Below, one piece after another: positions 33,154-44,744 of a stretch of DNA of 64,000 nt. Source of the stretch: Mycocentrospora acerina. Lineage: Eukaryota; Ascomycota; Dothideomycetes; Pleosporales. A program made the translations under genes and the position numbers. The notes below the pieces were generated by a model, which did not search any database, was not told the DNA's origin, and worked only from the letters and a program-made list of their open reading frames with translations. Positions within the stretch are counted from its first letter, which is position 1; the number at the start of each line of letters is the position of its first letter. The DNA is taken from NCBI GenBank assembly GCA_022701365.1, contig JAKUHH010000028.1, forward strand, positions 244,502-308,501, given 5' to 3'.

Positions 33154-36100
33154 TGGTGCATAACTTTATGCGCTAATTATGGTCGCCAAATACGTGGCTG
33201 CATGGGCTACACATGCGAAATGAAGACCGTCGGCACAACTCTGTGCATTGGTTGGCTGCCGCCAGGCACACGACTGGAGGCCTTCGTGTGGATGATAGCC
33301 ATACATCCGCAGTCCCCGAATGGAGTGCTAGAAGTAGGCGACGGCAGCTGAGACTCGCGTCCGGAAGTGCCGCCATGGTGGTGACAAGTGTGTACAGCAT
33401 GCAATGTCAGTGGACAGTGAGGCTGTGATGGGTGAGTGGCCAGTCCTGGTGTGTGTGTGTGGTGCAACGACACAAGGCACAGAGGCCGTTTATCGCCATT
33501 CTATTCTTCCTATTTGCCTTTGCGCGCCAGGGTTCCTATCGGGCTACCCGCCAATCGATAATGATAACTGTCCGCTGCTCAGGACCCTGTCTTTAGTTTA
33601 GGCCGCAAGCCAGGGCGCGACGGCTACTGACGACGTTTGTATGGTTGTTTCGACACATTTTCACTCAATACACCCAGCATGTACGCGGTTCTGCAGTGTG
33701 GGCATGACGACGCTGCCCACTCAGCTGCTTGGGTCATACGAAACGTAGCGCTTCGTTGCTAAATCGCCACTCGTTGCCGCGGTGCCACCGTGGGCCCAAC
33801 ACGAGAGCAACACCATAGAAAACATGTGCCTGACGATGATGTGACGCGTCGTGACAGGCGTTTCGCTCTGGTCTGGATACTTGCAGTGGCGGTCCGCGAT
33901 GTCTGACATAGGTCAATCGTAAAAAAAATGGTATGACTTCATCTTTGCTTGCTTCTACGACACACTGTGTTGTTTTCATGTCACGCTCAAACCCGATGCC
34001 CGAGACCGCGATAAGCGTTGCTTCTTGTCTCCTGCATCAAAAAGCAGACAGCTGATGAATGCGTACGAAAGTATAGTGTGCTGAGATGTTGCGGGCCTAC
34101 TGCAGGAACAGCAATCGTGACGCGGAACGATGCTGCCCGTTGGGCCTGATTTGACCCAACCAAGTGGAAAATGCTCGCATACGGGTTCTTTGTGGGGAGA
34201 TGGACGGCTAAAATCATGGTGCGACATGCTCGTGATCGTGGAGCTGCACGCCGTTCACCACCACCTTCCTCGAAGACTCAGCGACCCACGGTCGATATGC
34301 AGGCCAAGGTAGCTGCTCAAGTGTCCTGCTGTCATTGTCGAGTGTGTTTCACTGCTGCAGCCGGGGGTGTCTACTGAGTAGGGTGCTGCAGAAAGGCTGC
34401 CGCTTGCTGTTTTACAATCTTGCCACATGGGCAATCGATAACGACGCCGCCTACTGTAGGGTCTTCCGCGGTTCCGGAGCTCGTGGACTCGCGGCAGATG
34501 ATGGAGTTGTGCATTACATTTTCTCGTACTGGTCAGCATCCAATATTTTCTTATGAGCGTCACCTCACAATTGCTATTTTGAGTGTCTAGCGCAAATCTT
34601 ATGCGACGCTGCACAATTCGATCGACTGCATGAGTCTACGCCGGCTGAGCCCCATCGGGCCTAGCGCTCTTGCTGCTTTACGCGGCTGTGAGCTGCCCAG
34701 CCCCGGGCCCTCGCCTGCGTGACAGCGGCCATGGGTTGACCAGAACCGGGCCAATCACTGCCCACTGACATGCCACCCCACAGTAGTGACGATATTCTGC
34801 CAGGCTCATTGACCCAAAGCTGCCCACCAATGCAGGTACGAATGCAGGTACGAGCGTCTCAAGTGTGCAACAACAATGTCTGTTTTCGCGGCCCATGACA
34901 CTCTTATGCAGACGTATCATCCAACATTCAACCCCACCAGCCAATCCTTCCCATGTGACGTTCCTTCGCAACGGAGGATGGGTGTTCTGGAAAGTTCATC
35001 AAGCGGGCCTCAACAGGGCTTCCGAGGACAAAGGCACAATTCAGGAAGAAAGTCCGCAGGAGGAGCGCTGGGCCCAGCCATGTGCCGTGTGCAGCGAGTT
35101 TTAGCGTCCTGGCGGCGTCGCTTTGCCAGAGGGTCGGCGCCGGGGAACGACGCATGGCTTCCATAGCTCTTCTCTTCTTGGCCTACTCCACCAGATCGAC
35201 CTTATCATTTGTCGAGATTCATGGAGCACCCTGATCTTCGTGCAATCTTTTGAAAGAGGAACCAGGCTGGCGGGGTCGTGGCTTTGAAGCCGCTCACCCA
35301 GGGCTAACAGAGTTCTGACTATTGGGGTGTTATCGCTTCTTGACTCGTTCAACTCTCGTCGGAAGAGCTGTCATGCCATCCGCCTTACGAATCCTCCGCT
35401 CGTTGACCACGCCGCCTGTGTGTCCCGCGTGCGCCGCGGCTTCTACCTGCCATTAAGCGTTACAGTAGGTCTGCAGTAATACGGCGTTGATGTGTGGCCT
35501 TTATCCCCCGCCCTATCAAGCCGCCAAAAGCTTTCTTTAATCATCTGTTTGTCGTGATTGTAGAAGGGCCTTCCAACCCAGATTCGGCCTGCAAATATGA
35601 GGCCGAAGTAACTGACAACTCCGACGTGCCGATATGGTGGCTCCCGATACCGCATTGCTGGATGTCTTGTCATGTCAGCCAGGCCCGTGAAACAACGTCA
35701 AGGTGTTCACCATCGCCGAAAATGCACTGACAACGGTGTGTCACCCAGATGAGGCAGCTGGTGGGGGTGTGGCAAGGTATCTGTGCGTGGGTGTTCAAAT
35801 GAACACCATGGTTTATGCTAGAGCTGGGCCAATGCGGCCATTAAGAAATTGCCCGGGAGCCGCCTCGCACCGCACCACTGGTCCCTGGCGTCTCGATTTT
35901 CGAAGAATCTTCCCCACACTGATGCTGGGTTGCTCGTGCTGAGCCGTTGGGATTATTATGCAGCGTGATTGTTGAGCAAGGGCAGCCCTTTGTCCGGCGA
36001 GAATCCAGATTATCCCGACGCGCGTGTTCAATCAAATCGCCGGCCAAATAGGTTTATCGTCTAATCTGAGACGGCAAGTGGAACTCGCGGAAGGCCCGCC

Positions 36101-38354
36101 CTGGAGCCGTGATGGCGAGTCTCCGAAATAGTAGTGTCATGGCCTAGCAATAGCCAAAGATTTTTCTTCGCCAGCTTGACGGGCAGAGTCATGTATGCGA
36201 TTGTGTCATTCGAGCTGGATGGTCCAAGTACCGATCCATCAAGACACAGATGCATGCACAGTTCAGCTTTCGCGCAGCGGGAAATGTTGAGGTTTTCCGG
36301 ATGTGCAGGTCGCTTGCAAAAGCTTCTCAGTCGCAGAACCTTGTCGTTCGGAGTTCCTCCTACGCTCATTCCTGGATACGACACAACTGGTACGACTTTC
36401 AGGCACATCGTATCCGGAAGCAGCGATGTGAGGCAAAAAGGGTCTCGATTTCCGCGGGTACTGCCACGCGCATCCGTCGACAGAGACTACCGACAGCTCA
36501 AGGATAAACTTGTTGCCGACTTAAGCTGCTGATCTCAACTGCTGATCTTGGGCTGCACTGCTGCAGGTCCCAATTCTGAAGATCTCCATCGACCGACGCA
36601 CGACGTAATGAGGGCTGAACACGGCAGGACCCTGATTGCAGAGTTCGATCATCATTGTTACGACATGAGATGACATGAGAAGCTGGTCACCTCCATTTAC
36701 GATTTTGTGCTTCTCTGTTTATGTGGGTTGTCATCCAGTGCATTCAAGGAAACCAAGGAAGCCGATTACCTGGACAGCTCCCAAGTACTCATACCGTTCT
36801 TCAATGTGAGTATGATGGAACGCAGCATCCTAGTTTGCTCATGATCTGATCCGAATGCATGTCTGTCATTTCAACCACGGGAGCGTTACAAGGAAGATGA
36901 CGTGCAAGCCGTATGGCGTGGATGTAATCTTGTAGGTATATTGAGCACATGTAGCTCAATATCGGAACTGGAATATCCTATTACGCTATTGATACCAGCA
37001 ACAACCCAGGACTACCCGGCTTATGTGAACATCAATGATGCAACCCTCCGTGAGACGACTGGGGATGCCGTCTCGGTAGCCTGGACAGATCTCAAATACA
37101 GAATTCGATAGCCAGGCACTTCCCGGTACCCCGAGTATTCGAAAAGTTGTTTATCAAGTGTCTCATAGTGATGTTCAACACGTCTTGCAAGTATACCCGC
37201 GCAACGAAAGGTGTCACACACCTGTAGCCGTCTCAAGATTCCCGTCCCGTCGCATGGTATGCTTGCGCATGAACTACCAGAAATGACAAAGGATAACCCA
37301 GCTACGCATTACCGCATCTTTGTATCGGAAACGAGGATGAAACGAGAAACTTGACCAGGAGGAGAAGAGAAGCATGAAAGGAATGACAGTTGAATAAAAG
37401 GACATGCTGCCCTGGTTCTGTTTGATGTTTCGTCATCACAGGTTTTTCTGTGACAGCAGTTCCTCTCAACGGGCATCTCATGAGCATCTCATGAGCTTGC
37501 TTAGCAACGCACACTCGTCTCAGATGTCGAACTGGCATCGCTGCCGTTTCAGAGTATCAGCCACGTATACTTTGGTCGCAGCCACTCGTAGTAACGCGAG
37601 TGTTGTTCAACAGTCACCGTCTTCATTGTGGCGTCGAGCTTCACCGCAGCTTCAGCAACGGCTGATACCACATCCGCAACGCAAAGGTGTTGTTACAGGC
37701 CTCAGAAATTGGTATGATGAGATCAGTCGCACCAAAAGGCGCGTCATTCTCTTCCTATCATGTGTAAAATATATCATCAGCGGCCATGATCAAAAAAGAA
37801 GTCTCTCTCACGTCTATTGAAATCTCTTTGAAGTCCTCTCGCGCTAAACACGCGCTAACTTGCCGTCCGAAGTCCCGCCATCGGCACCACGATTCTCCGG
37901 ACAGAACATAAAAACTTCGCAATTCTGCGTACTGCTTCTGTTTCTTCGTGCGGCAGCCGTCATAGTACAGTTTCCCCTGTGCTGCCATGTCTGATATCAG
38001 TGACATGGCAAGTGTCGTTGACGGCCCAGAAGAAACATATTGCATCATCGATCATATACACTTTGCGGGGGCGTCTACTTTGGTGGCGCTTTCGCTGGAA
38101 AAAGGTCGAACATACCAGTTTGAGTGAGGCGCGCATTTTTAAACCATTTGCGAAGGATCTACACGTGTGCATCTGCGTCTATTGCGTCTATGTATGAGAA
38201 ATAAGGATTTCATGTCATATTTGTGACAATACGTGCAATTCGGATTATGTTGGACGAGAAGATGCACCTTGTTCATTTGATGTTGCTCCGGTTGATTATG
38301 ATTGACCAAGCTTGATCTTGTGGTAATTAGTTACTGCTGGAGACGCTTCACTTT

Positions 38355-39463
38355 TCATGAATCGTCCCCGATCTTCTCCAGCTTGCCAATCTCCCTCTTC
38401 TCGCCACTCTCGCCAATGAATCGGATTCTGTCAATGCGCGTCTTCTCGCTTTCACCGTCGCCGTCCGCCACGAAGAGCACGAGCGAATAGACGTTCTGGA
38501 ACTTGACGAACCGCAGCTCCAACTTGGCCGTGCCCGTCTGCGCGTCCCAGTCTGACTCGCTCAACTCGATAGTCTGCGTGGCCGGGATGTCTTCTGCCTC
38601 TTCGAAGCCCAAATTATGCTGACGGTTTGTCCATATGTGAATTGTCTTGGGCCGAACTGGAACCTCGTCGTCGTCATCGCTTTCGTCGCTCGGCGGGCAT
38701 GAGGTGATGTGAATTGTGTGAACCTTGAGAGTTGCAGTGAAGGGTACGTAGAGCATGAGTTGGTTGTCAACGTCACTCTCTATCCAATCTTTGCTCGAAT
38801 CGGATGCTGAGGCGGTGCTCTTTCCCTTGCTCAATGAGCTAGGCTGCGATGTCTCGAAGAGGGTGCGTACACCGCCAAAGTCGCTATCCGCGTTCAGCAA
38901 GTCCAGACCGCGTACGTCCACTTGATCGGTGACATCGGTGTATCCTCGTGGTAATCCAGCTCCTCGCCATGCGCCACCGCCACTCGAGCTTCCCCCGCCA
39001 AAGCCTCCAGAGCCACTATCACCATCTGCCTCTGCTGCAAGGCTCTTGATCGCTTCTGAAAGTTGCTGGGGATTTGAGCCACCAAACTTACGTATCTGCT
39101 GCTTGTTCTTGAAGACGATAAATGTTGGCGTACTAGAGACATGTATCAGTGTTATTCCTAAGCACAGTATTGGGTGCCTACTTGGTGATATTGTAGCTCT
39201 GCGCAATCTGCGCTTGTTGCACCACGCTGACCTTGGCGAATGAGACTCTGTCAGGTCTCGAGAGCTGACCTGCTAGCTGGTCGTAAATGGGGGCAATGGC
39301 CTTGCTGGACGTGTTTGCCTCATTGTAGACTGCGTCAACAAACATTAGTGACATATGCTATGTAGATCCCAAGCGCGTTTTCCTTACAGTTGAGCACCAC
39401 AATGCGCGAAGACGAGAGCAGCGAGCTCAGCTGAGACGGTGATGTAATATCGGTAGTCGACAT
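38355..39463 (-). CDS. Thioredoxin-like protein with PITH domain, redox cysteines lost
   Basis: Three minus-strand exons (39388-39463, 39182-39329, 38355-39132) give 333 residues. Residues 1-105 have the thioredoxin fold: the strand RIVVLNFYNE, the helix SSKAIAPIYDQLAGQL and the cis-proline region TNTPTFIVFKN. Where the family has WCGPC, the sequence reads ANTSS, so both catalytic cysteines are replaced (Asn31, Ser34). A Gly-rich linker leads to a PITH domain (DVTDQVDVRGLDLLN, DNQLMLYVPFTATLKVHTIH, LELRFVKFQNVYSLVLFVAD), as in TXNL1, which binds the 26S proteasome. The C-terminus ends in charged residues. A proteasome-associated, non-redox role is a reasonable inference. A 671-bp region separates it from the divergent UBX gene, itself linked to ubiquitin/Cdc48. 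Confidence 0.9.
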
Positions 39464-40134
39464 AGCTGCGGGCGTAGAAGGGTTTGTTGGGGGAGAGTTG
39501 GACGCGAGGAAAGGGTTCTGGCGGGGCAAGGCGGCTCTGAGGATCCCCGCTGCCTTCGTCACCAGAGACCTGCAGCTTCGACAGGCAGACGCGCCGACGA
39601 AGCTTCCAGAACGACACCACGCACTGCGAGATCACAAAGCAGTGTATCCATAGAATACTATCATTTAGATCATAACCACGAGACACCGTTATTGCACAGC
39701 CCCAGAGACGACACGGCAGGTTTCTCATCGCTCGCCCTCAACTTGCATCCACCACACGCCTTGCTCCAGACGGCACACCTTCATAGCACCCGCCTGTACG
39801 ATACCGAATAGCCATAGGCATCTCGTCTACTGCTACAGCCCCATCGTAGCATATATCGGGAACGGTAAGCGTCGTCTTTGACGTGCCTTGTCCCGCCATC
39901 GTGTACAATCCTAATCGACGAGCTCATGGCAGGGCCAAACAACCTCTACCTGAGCTTCCCTGAGGCCCGACTTCTTCACTTTATCAATCTACTATTAGTA
40001 ATCGAACGCTGCGACGCTTCTCGAAGAGTACATAGCTTCGGTGGTTGGTACTCACGCGCCGTTATTATCGCCAACGTCCCAGTTGCGCTTCTCGCCTCCT
40101 ACGGCCTGTACAGACTCTTCCGCCCATTTCAATA
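39464..40134. promoter_or_regulatory. Divergent promoter region, thioredoxin-PITH / UBX genes
   Basis: A 671-bp head-to-head region. Frames on both strands extend slightly upstream of the chosen starts, but the chosen ATGs match family N-termini. No specific site can be named. Both genes belong to ubiquitin-proteasome families, so co-expression is plausible. Confidence 0.45.
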
Positions 40135-41763
40135 ATGTCGCACGTTGTTGTGTTCAACTCGTATGCTAGGACCGTGCGGGTTCCGACTACACCGGTCAAA
40201 TACTTGACTGAGGTACGAGACGAGGCCTGCCAGAAGTTTGGCGTCGCCAAGGACCAGTTCACACTGAAGTGGGTGCATGTGAGCTTGATGTAAAGATCAG
40301 ACAACTGATATGTGTTCAGGTACAACAACAAGCCAATATCCCTCTCTCAGCAAATACGGCTCGCCAACCTTCCCCAAGGCGCCCGGCTCGAGCTTGTCCA
40401 AGCGTCACGGTCACCTACCGTCATTTCAGTCGCCCTCCAACTTCCAAAGTCTAGGCTTGTGCAAAAGTTTGCTAGCAACACCTCGTTATGGGAGATCTTG
40501 AGACATTTTGAGAGTGCAGATGGAGCGAATTACAATTTCACACAGCGTGCAGTACCTGAGCTAAGTGGTGCTTCAGGCGCAGGCAGGCTATACTATGAGA
40601 TGCCTGTCATCACAGTCATGCCAGGTCATCGGGAGCACTCGACATTTGTAGAATTGCAGCAGACACTAAGCCAGCTTGGTTTCGATGCTGGATCCGCCTT
40701 GCTGAAGCTGTCACACAAGAACAGTGGGATACCACTCGAGGAGGCCATGACACAGATATCCCAGTATTTCAAAAGTGAGGATTCTGCTGCTGCTGATGTC
40801 CATGCCGCAACGCCCACTCAACAAAGTTCCGCTCCGGGCTTGGAAAAGGCTGCTCCAGAAGCGACAACGACTGTCGCAGGCGAAACTGTCCGCAATGACG
40901 AACCAGATACAGAACCCATGGATGTTGACACAGAACCAACTGCTGAACAGCCAATATTAGAACCCACAGTACCCGCACAGGTTAGAGCGACTGATAATAT
41001 CGAAAACCTATCCCAAACAGCAGCCTTAGCAGCAGCAACATCACCCGCATCATCTGTACCAGCTCAAGACCCCACCAACCAACCTCGCAATGTGCAAATA
41101 TTCGCCGCGTCAACCTCAGCAACCCCGCAAGCTGCACGCAACGCGTGGAATGAAAATGACTACGTCCCCACTATCCAACACGCAAAAGCCCACCAATCGC
41201 AGTTGCTAGACCGCACAAGAAATACACGCCTTCTTTCCGATAAGGAACTCGAAGAACAAGAAAAAGTTCGGCAAGAAAAACTAAACGCTGCAATTGAGAA
41301 AGGCGGGTCCCTCCGAATTCGTATGCCAGATGGTACCCTCATTCAGATGAACTTCACCAAAGCCGACCAAGCTTCGGGTCTCTACGACTTTGTCAGAAAC
41401 TTCCTGGAAAAAAAGAACGAACCTTTCGAGCTCAAATACACGGGACCTACTGGACGACTTGTGCCCATTCCACGGGGCGATCAGCGGTTGATCCAGGACT
41501 TGCGATTCTCAACCAGCGAGCTCGTCACATTCCAGTGGGCGGAAAATGCGAGCCCCGAGACCAGGGCATCACGCAAGACGATCGCACCCGAATGGCAGGC
41601 CAAGGCTCAGGCTCTGAAGGTCGAGGAACGGGTAATGACATCAGAGCCGGAAGTTAAGACACCGACGGTAGCAGAGGGGAAGAGAAAGGCGAACCTTAGT
41701 TCAGAGGAAAAAGAGAGCAAGCTCAAGAACATTTTAGGGAAAGGGTTATTCAAGAGGAAGTAG
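40135..41763 (+). CDS. TUG/ASPSCR1-type UBX-domain protein
   Basis: Two exons (40135-40268, 40320-41763) give 525 residues. The N-terminus (MSHVVVFNSYARTVRVPTTP, then KYLTEVRDEACQKFGV) is the TUG ubiquitin-like domain 1; it continues across the intron as KYNNKPISLSQQIRLANLP, and SVALQLPKSRLVQKFASNTS begins a second ubiquitin-like part. The C-terminal UBX domain (about 390-460) has SLRIRMPDGTLIQMNF, YDFVRNFLEKKNEPFELKYT and DLRFSTSELVTFQW. UBX proteins bind Cdc48/p97; the TUG/Ubx4 group modulates Cdc48 hexamers and ER or membrane traffic. The middle is Ala/Thr/Pro-rich and probably disordered. The last 25 residues are Lys-rich. Confidence 0.9.
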
Positions 41764-42217
41764 CATGTGAAAACATGCTCCTGATGAGTTGCATCGGGGA
41801 TTCGGAATGAAGCGTTGTAACCAGTGGGTAGGCAAGAAAAGAAGGGAAACTTGCATTATCATAAGCCATGACAGATTTCGTGAAAGAAATCAATTCTGAC
41901 TGAGCTTTCGCTGAAATCTAATTAACTGTTGTGGTTCCCTATGCACTCAAATTGCTTCTCGGCGCCTATCACTGGACGATCTGCACGCGTATCGCAATCT
42001 CTTCGCCTAATTTCACAGCACGACAACTTTGATGGTCGGTTGGAACGTCACGTTCATTTGATTACAGGCTATTGATACCATGGTATTGTTCTCATGTTAC
42101 ATCTGCCAGCCGTGTACCACCATGGTTTCTCTCCAGCGTGTTTGCATCCCCTCATTTCGCCCCGCCTCCGAAATCTTGCACTGTGAACCATCCATTGTCT
42201 GCTTCCCGTCCCACACA
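41764..42217. other. Intergenic region after the UBX gene
   Basis: About 450 bp. The 3' UTR of the UBX gene is expected here. I see no coding or RNA feature. Confidence 0.45.
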
Positions 42218-42520
42218 TCATAACACATTCTCTGCTCGGGTGAAAGCTCTGTTCGTGGCTCTTTCCCATTCGCTACCTTGGTCGTTTACACGCATCGGCA
42301 CAAGCAGATTGTTGTTCTCTTTTATCTGATGACACGTGCAATCGCACACAAAAACGGGTTTGTAGTCCTCGCTTTGAATGCGAACTGCTCTGCAAAAAGT
42401 GTTCCAGATCTGCGTCTTACGAGGGGGGTTGTTACAGTCGCAGTTTGAACAATGTGATTTCTGATTGGATGTTGATGGATTGGGGCGAACGGGGAGGGGT
42501 GGGGCGGAGTTGCTGGACAT
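42218..42520 (-). CDS. Small cysteine-containing hypothetical protein
   Basis: A 100-codon frame from ATG 42520 (MSSNSAPPLPVRPNPSTSNQ). It has two cysteine groups, CSNCDCNNPP and VCDCTCHQ, around a central IWNTFCRAVRIQSEDYKPVF. The pattern could bind zinc or be structural. There is no signal peptide. No family is recognised. The clustered Cys pairs, a plausible leader and the absence of a competing frame favour a real small gene, but this is not proven. Confidence 0.4.
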   Translation of the reverse strand: MSSNSAPPLPVRPNPSTSNQKSHCSNCDCNNPPRKTQIWNTFCRAVRIQSEDYKPVFVCDCTCHQIKENNNLLVPMRVNDQGSEWERATNRAFTRAENVL

Positions 42521-43070
42521 GGATGTTATGAGAATAAGTTTTTCGTAAATTTTTTTTGGAAGGTGCTGTGGAGTGGGTTCGAGATGGCTGGTGAGAAGCA
42601 TGGGATGGGATATTTATTTGGGTTGTGTGAAGAGGACCTTGGGCAAACAATGGAATATGTGAGATGTTATGTGAAGGGCATCAAATGAGTTGGTGTAATA
42701 GAGAAGGGTGTGGAATTGTGCCTGTGAGTCGATGAGTATACTCTCGTTTGTGTAAACTTGGTGGGAGTGTTAAGAGGAAGTGGTGGGATTGTTCTCGCAG
42801 ACTCGTGTCGTTTAGACTTTTTATTGATTTGATATTCAAGAAATTTAATGGAGTGACACATTTGGACATTGAAATTCTTCAGATGCTCACGTTTGTCGTT
42901 GTCCTTCTCAGTGAGAGTGCTAGGTGGCTCTTTTCGCGACTTTCACCTTCAGCTGCCTACACCCACCCACCCTCCCCCTCATTTTTTATTGCTCACTCAT
43001 CCTTGGATTACGAAATTCCTGACTAGGAATCCGAACCTTATTCTGACACCATACCAAATTCTGTCTCGAG
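42521..43070. promoter_or_regulatory. Divergent region between two unknown genes
   Basis: 550 bp between the starts of the small cysteine protein (-) and the 406-residue unknown (+). It is T/G-rich on the left, C-rich (CACCCACCCACCCTCCCC) at about 42961-42980. Nothing else can be named. Confidence 0.4.
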
Positions 43071-44468
43071 ATGAGAGTCGCCATTATCATAAATATTTTC
43101 TTACTGTCGGTGTTCGCTCTTGGATACGTCAATGTCCTTCCTTACTCTGTTCCAATATATGGCTCAGAGCCTTCATCTTTTAATGTCTCTCGCCCCTCCC
43201 TCAATCAGGCGTTGAATAGACCTACACCTCCTGCACTCATGCCACGGTGGCGCGGTACACCAATAAAAGCAACCGATGAAGAGTGGCTACAGGCGGTATG
43301 CAAAGGCGACAGACTTCACACAATGATGTACTACAACGATCACGACGCAGCCAAGCTACTTGACCCCCCAAAGGACACAATGGCAAGTATCCACACTTAC
43401 CGTGCGTTGTGAGCCCCTTGATCATCAGGACATTAGGCTGATTAAATTCCAGAGAGCCTTGAAGATTGGGGGTACACTGAAGCGAGTGGTGACCAAGGAC
43501 CCTTTGACGATACCGTGTTCTATGGTGCTGGAACACTTCTAGAAGAATTACATCTCTCAAGCAAAGGCACCGAGTCCGGTGGTACCTGGGATTCATTCGA
43601 GATTCGGCATGGTGAGTTTGATGAAACGGATTTTGGGAAATATCGATTCATGGATGAAGACAAGGAAAGAAGGGTGAGTACTGAATCACAATCTGGACCA
43701 ATCCTAGTTTCGACACTAACAATAGTTGAAGTTGACTGGCGCCGAATTCGATTTTGCAATTGATTTGGAAAAAGGCGGTACGTTGCGCCTTTCACTGGAA
43801 CGCTTGGAGGCCGCAAGTGCTAACACCATCGTTTAGCAATTCTCGGCCTTCGGTTCAAAAGCGTTAAACATGTTGTAAAAGAGTACGGTCTGCAAATTCC
43901 AGACGCAGAACTTCCAGATCTCAGACAGGCTTCAGAGATAATGTGGTGTATATGGCAAGATCTCGATACTGCAGACGACTACATTTCAAATTTCCTCCGT
44001 CATTTCATCATTCTGTCCATCGTCAACCCATCGACTGTCGGAGTCCTGAAAAGCACCATGGACAAATCAAACCAGAAGCTCAAAGCCTTTCCCGGCACAA
44101 TCTTCACGGAACGCGACAGCTCTAAGTTCTATGCTATTCTCGGGACGCCAATCGCAGGGATGGTGGTGCATTTCTTGCTCCAAGCCAAGGAAGAATTAGG
44201 TATCCAGGCCGTTAAGAGCATACACGTGTTTCAGTGTGATAACATGTCGACGGATCCTTGTCTGTTGTTCAATATTGGGCCTGTCAAGCAGCGCTCCCCA
44301 GATGATGACGGGGAACACGACTCTCTACCTGATGATAATGATGATGATGATATGGAAGTTGACTGGGTAACTGCGAATGTATCGGCGGTGCTGTTGGACA
44401 GGAGGGAAGAAGGGAAGCATGTGCTCAGGACTTGGAGGATCAATGATGGGTCACAGCAGAAATACTGA
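43071..44468 (+). CDS. Unknown protein with N-terminal signal or anchor
   Basis: Four exons (43071-43386, 43453-43673, 43726-43777, 43837-44468) give 406 residues. MRVAIIINIFLLSVFALGYV is a clear signal peptide or signal anchor. The body has short conserved-looking blocks: DTVFYGAGTLLEELHLSS, DWVTANVSAVLLDRREEG, FYAILGTPIAGMVVHFLLQ and LTGAEFDFAIDLEKGAILGL. An acidic loop (PDDNDDDDMEVDW) lies near the C-terminus. I do not recognise the family. The first donor (GTATCC) is weak but is the one that keeps the frame; the other introns have standard signals. It could be a secreted or lumenal protein. Confidence 0.65.
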
Positions 44469-44744
44469 AAGGGTGAAGATGATGGCTGGGAGTTATACGG
44501 TCATTGACAGAAGATAAAAGCCAACATGACGAGCGAGCCTACATGTTGGCAAAAATCTCAAAGAGGGTTGGTTAGACTTGCCTGGTGTATGAATATGGGC
44601 GCTTAGTTGTTTTCATAGGCAATGTAACATGTATCCAAGAGAGCAAACGTGTATGGCTGCACTTACCAGCCTGACAAAAAATTCGAAGCGATATCTTCAG
44701 AACCATGTTATAGAATTCGGCATTACTACAATGCACTGGCGTCC

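Larger units (their letters stand above)
32486..38354. other. 5.9-kb region without a supported gene
   Basis: No frame in this stretch has splice-supported, protein-like composition. The longest are 115-140 codons and of chance character. The left part is the promoter and leader of the MSN2-like gene. A tRNA 3'-end-like fragment lies at 33097-33153, and two STRE-type pentamers lie near 33040 and 33093. GC content is ordinary, unlike the AT-rich left end of the window, so it is not an obvious mutated repeat island. It may hold long noncoding transcripts or decayed genes. Confidence 0.5.

Noticed and set aside
39878..40135. 85-codon ORF directly before the UBX gene
   Set aside because: It overlaps the promoter and leader and ends at the UBX ATG; at most an upstream ORF.
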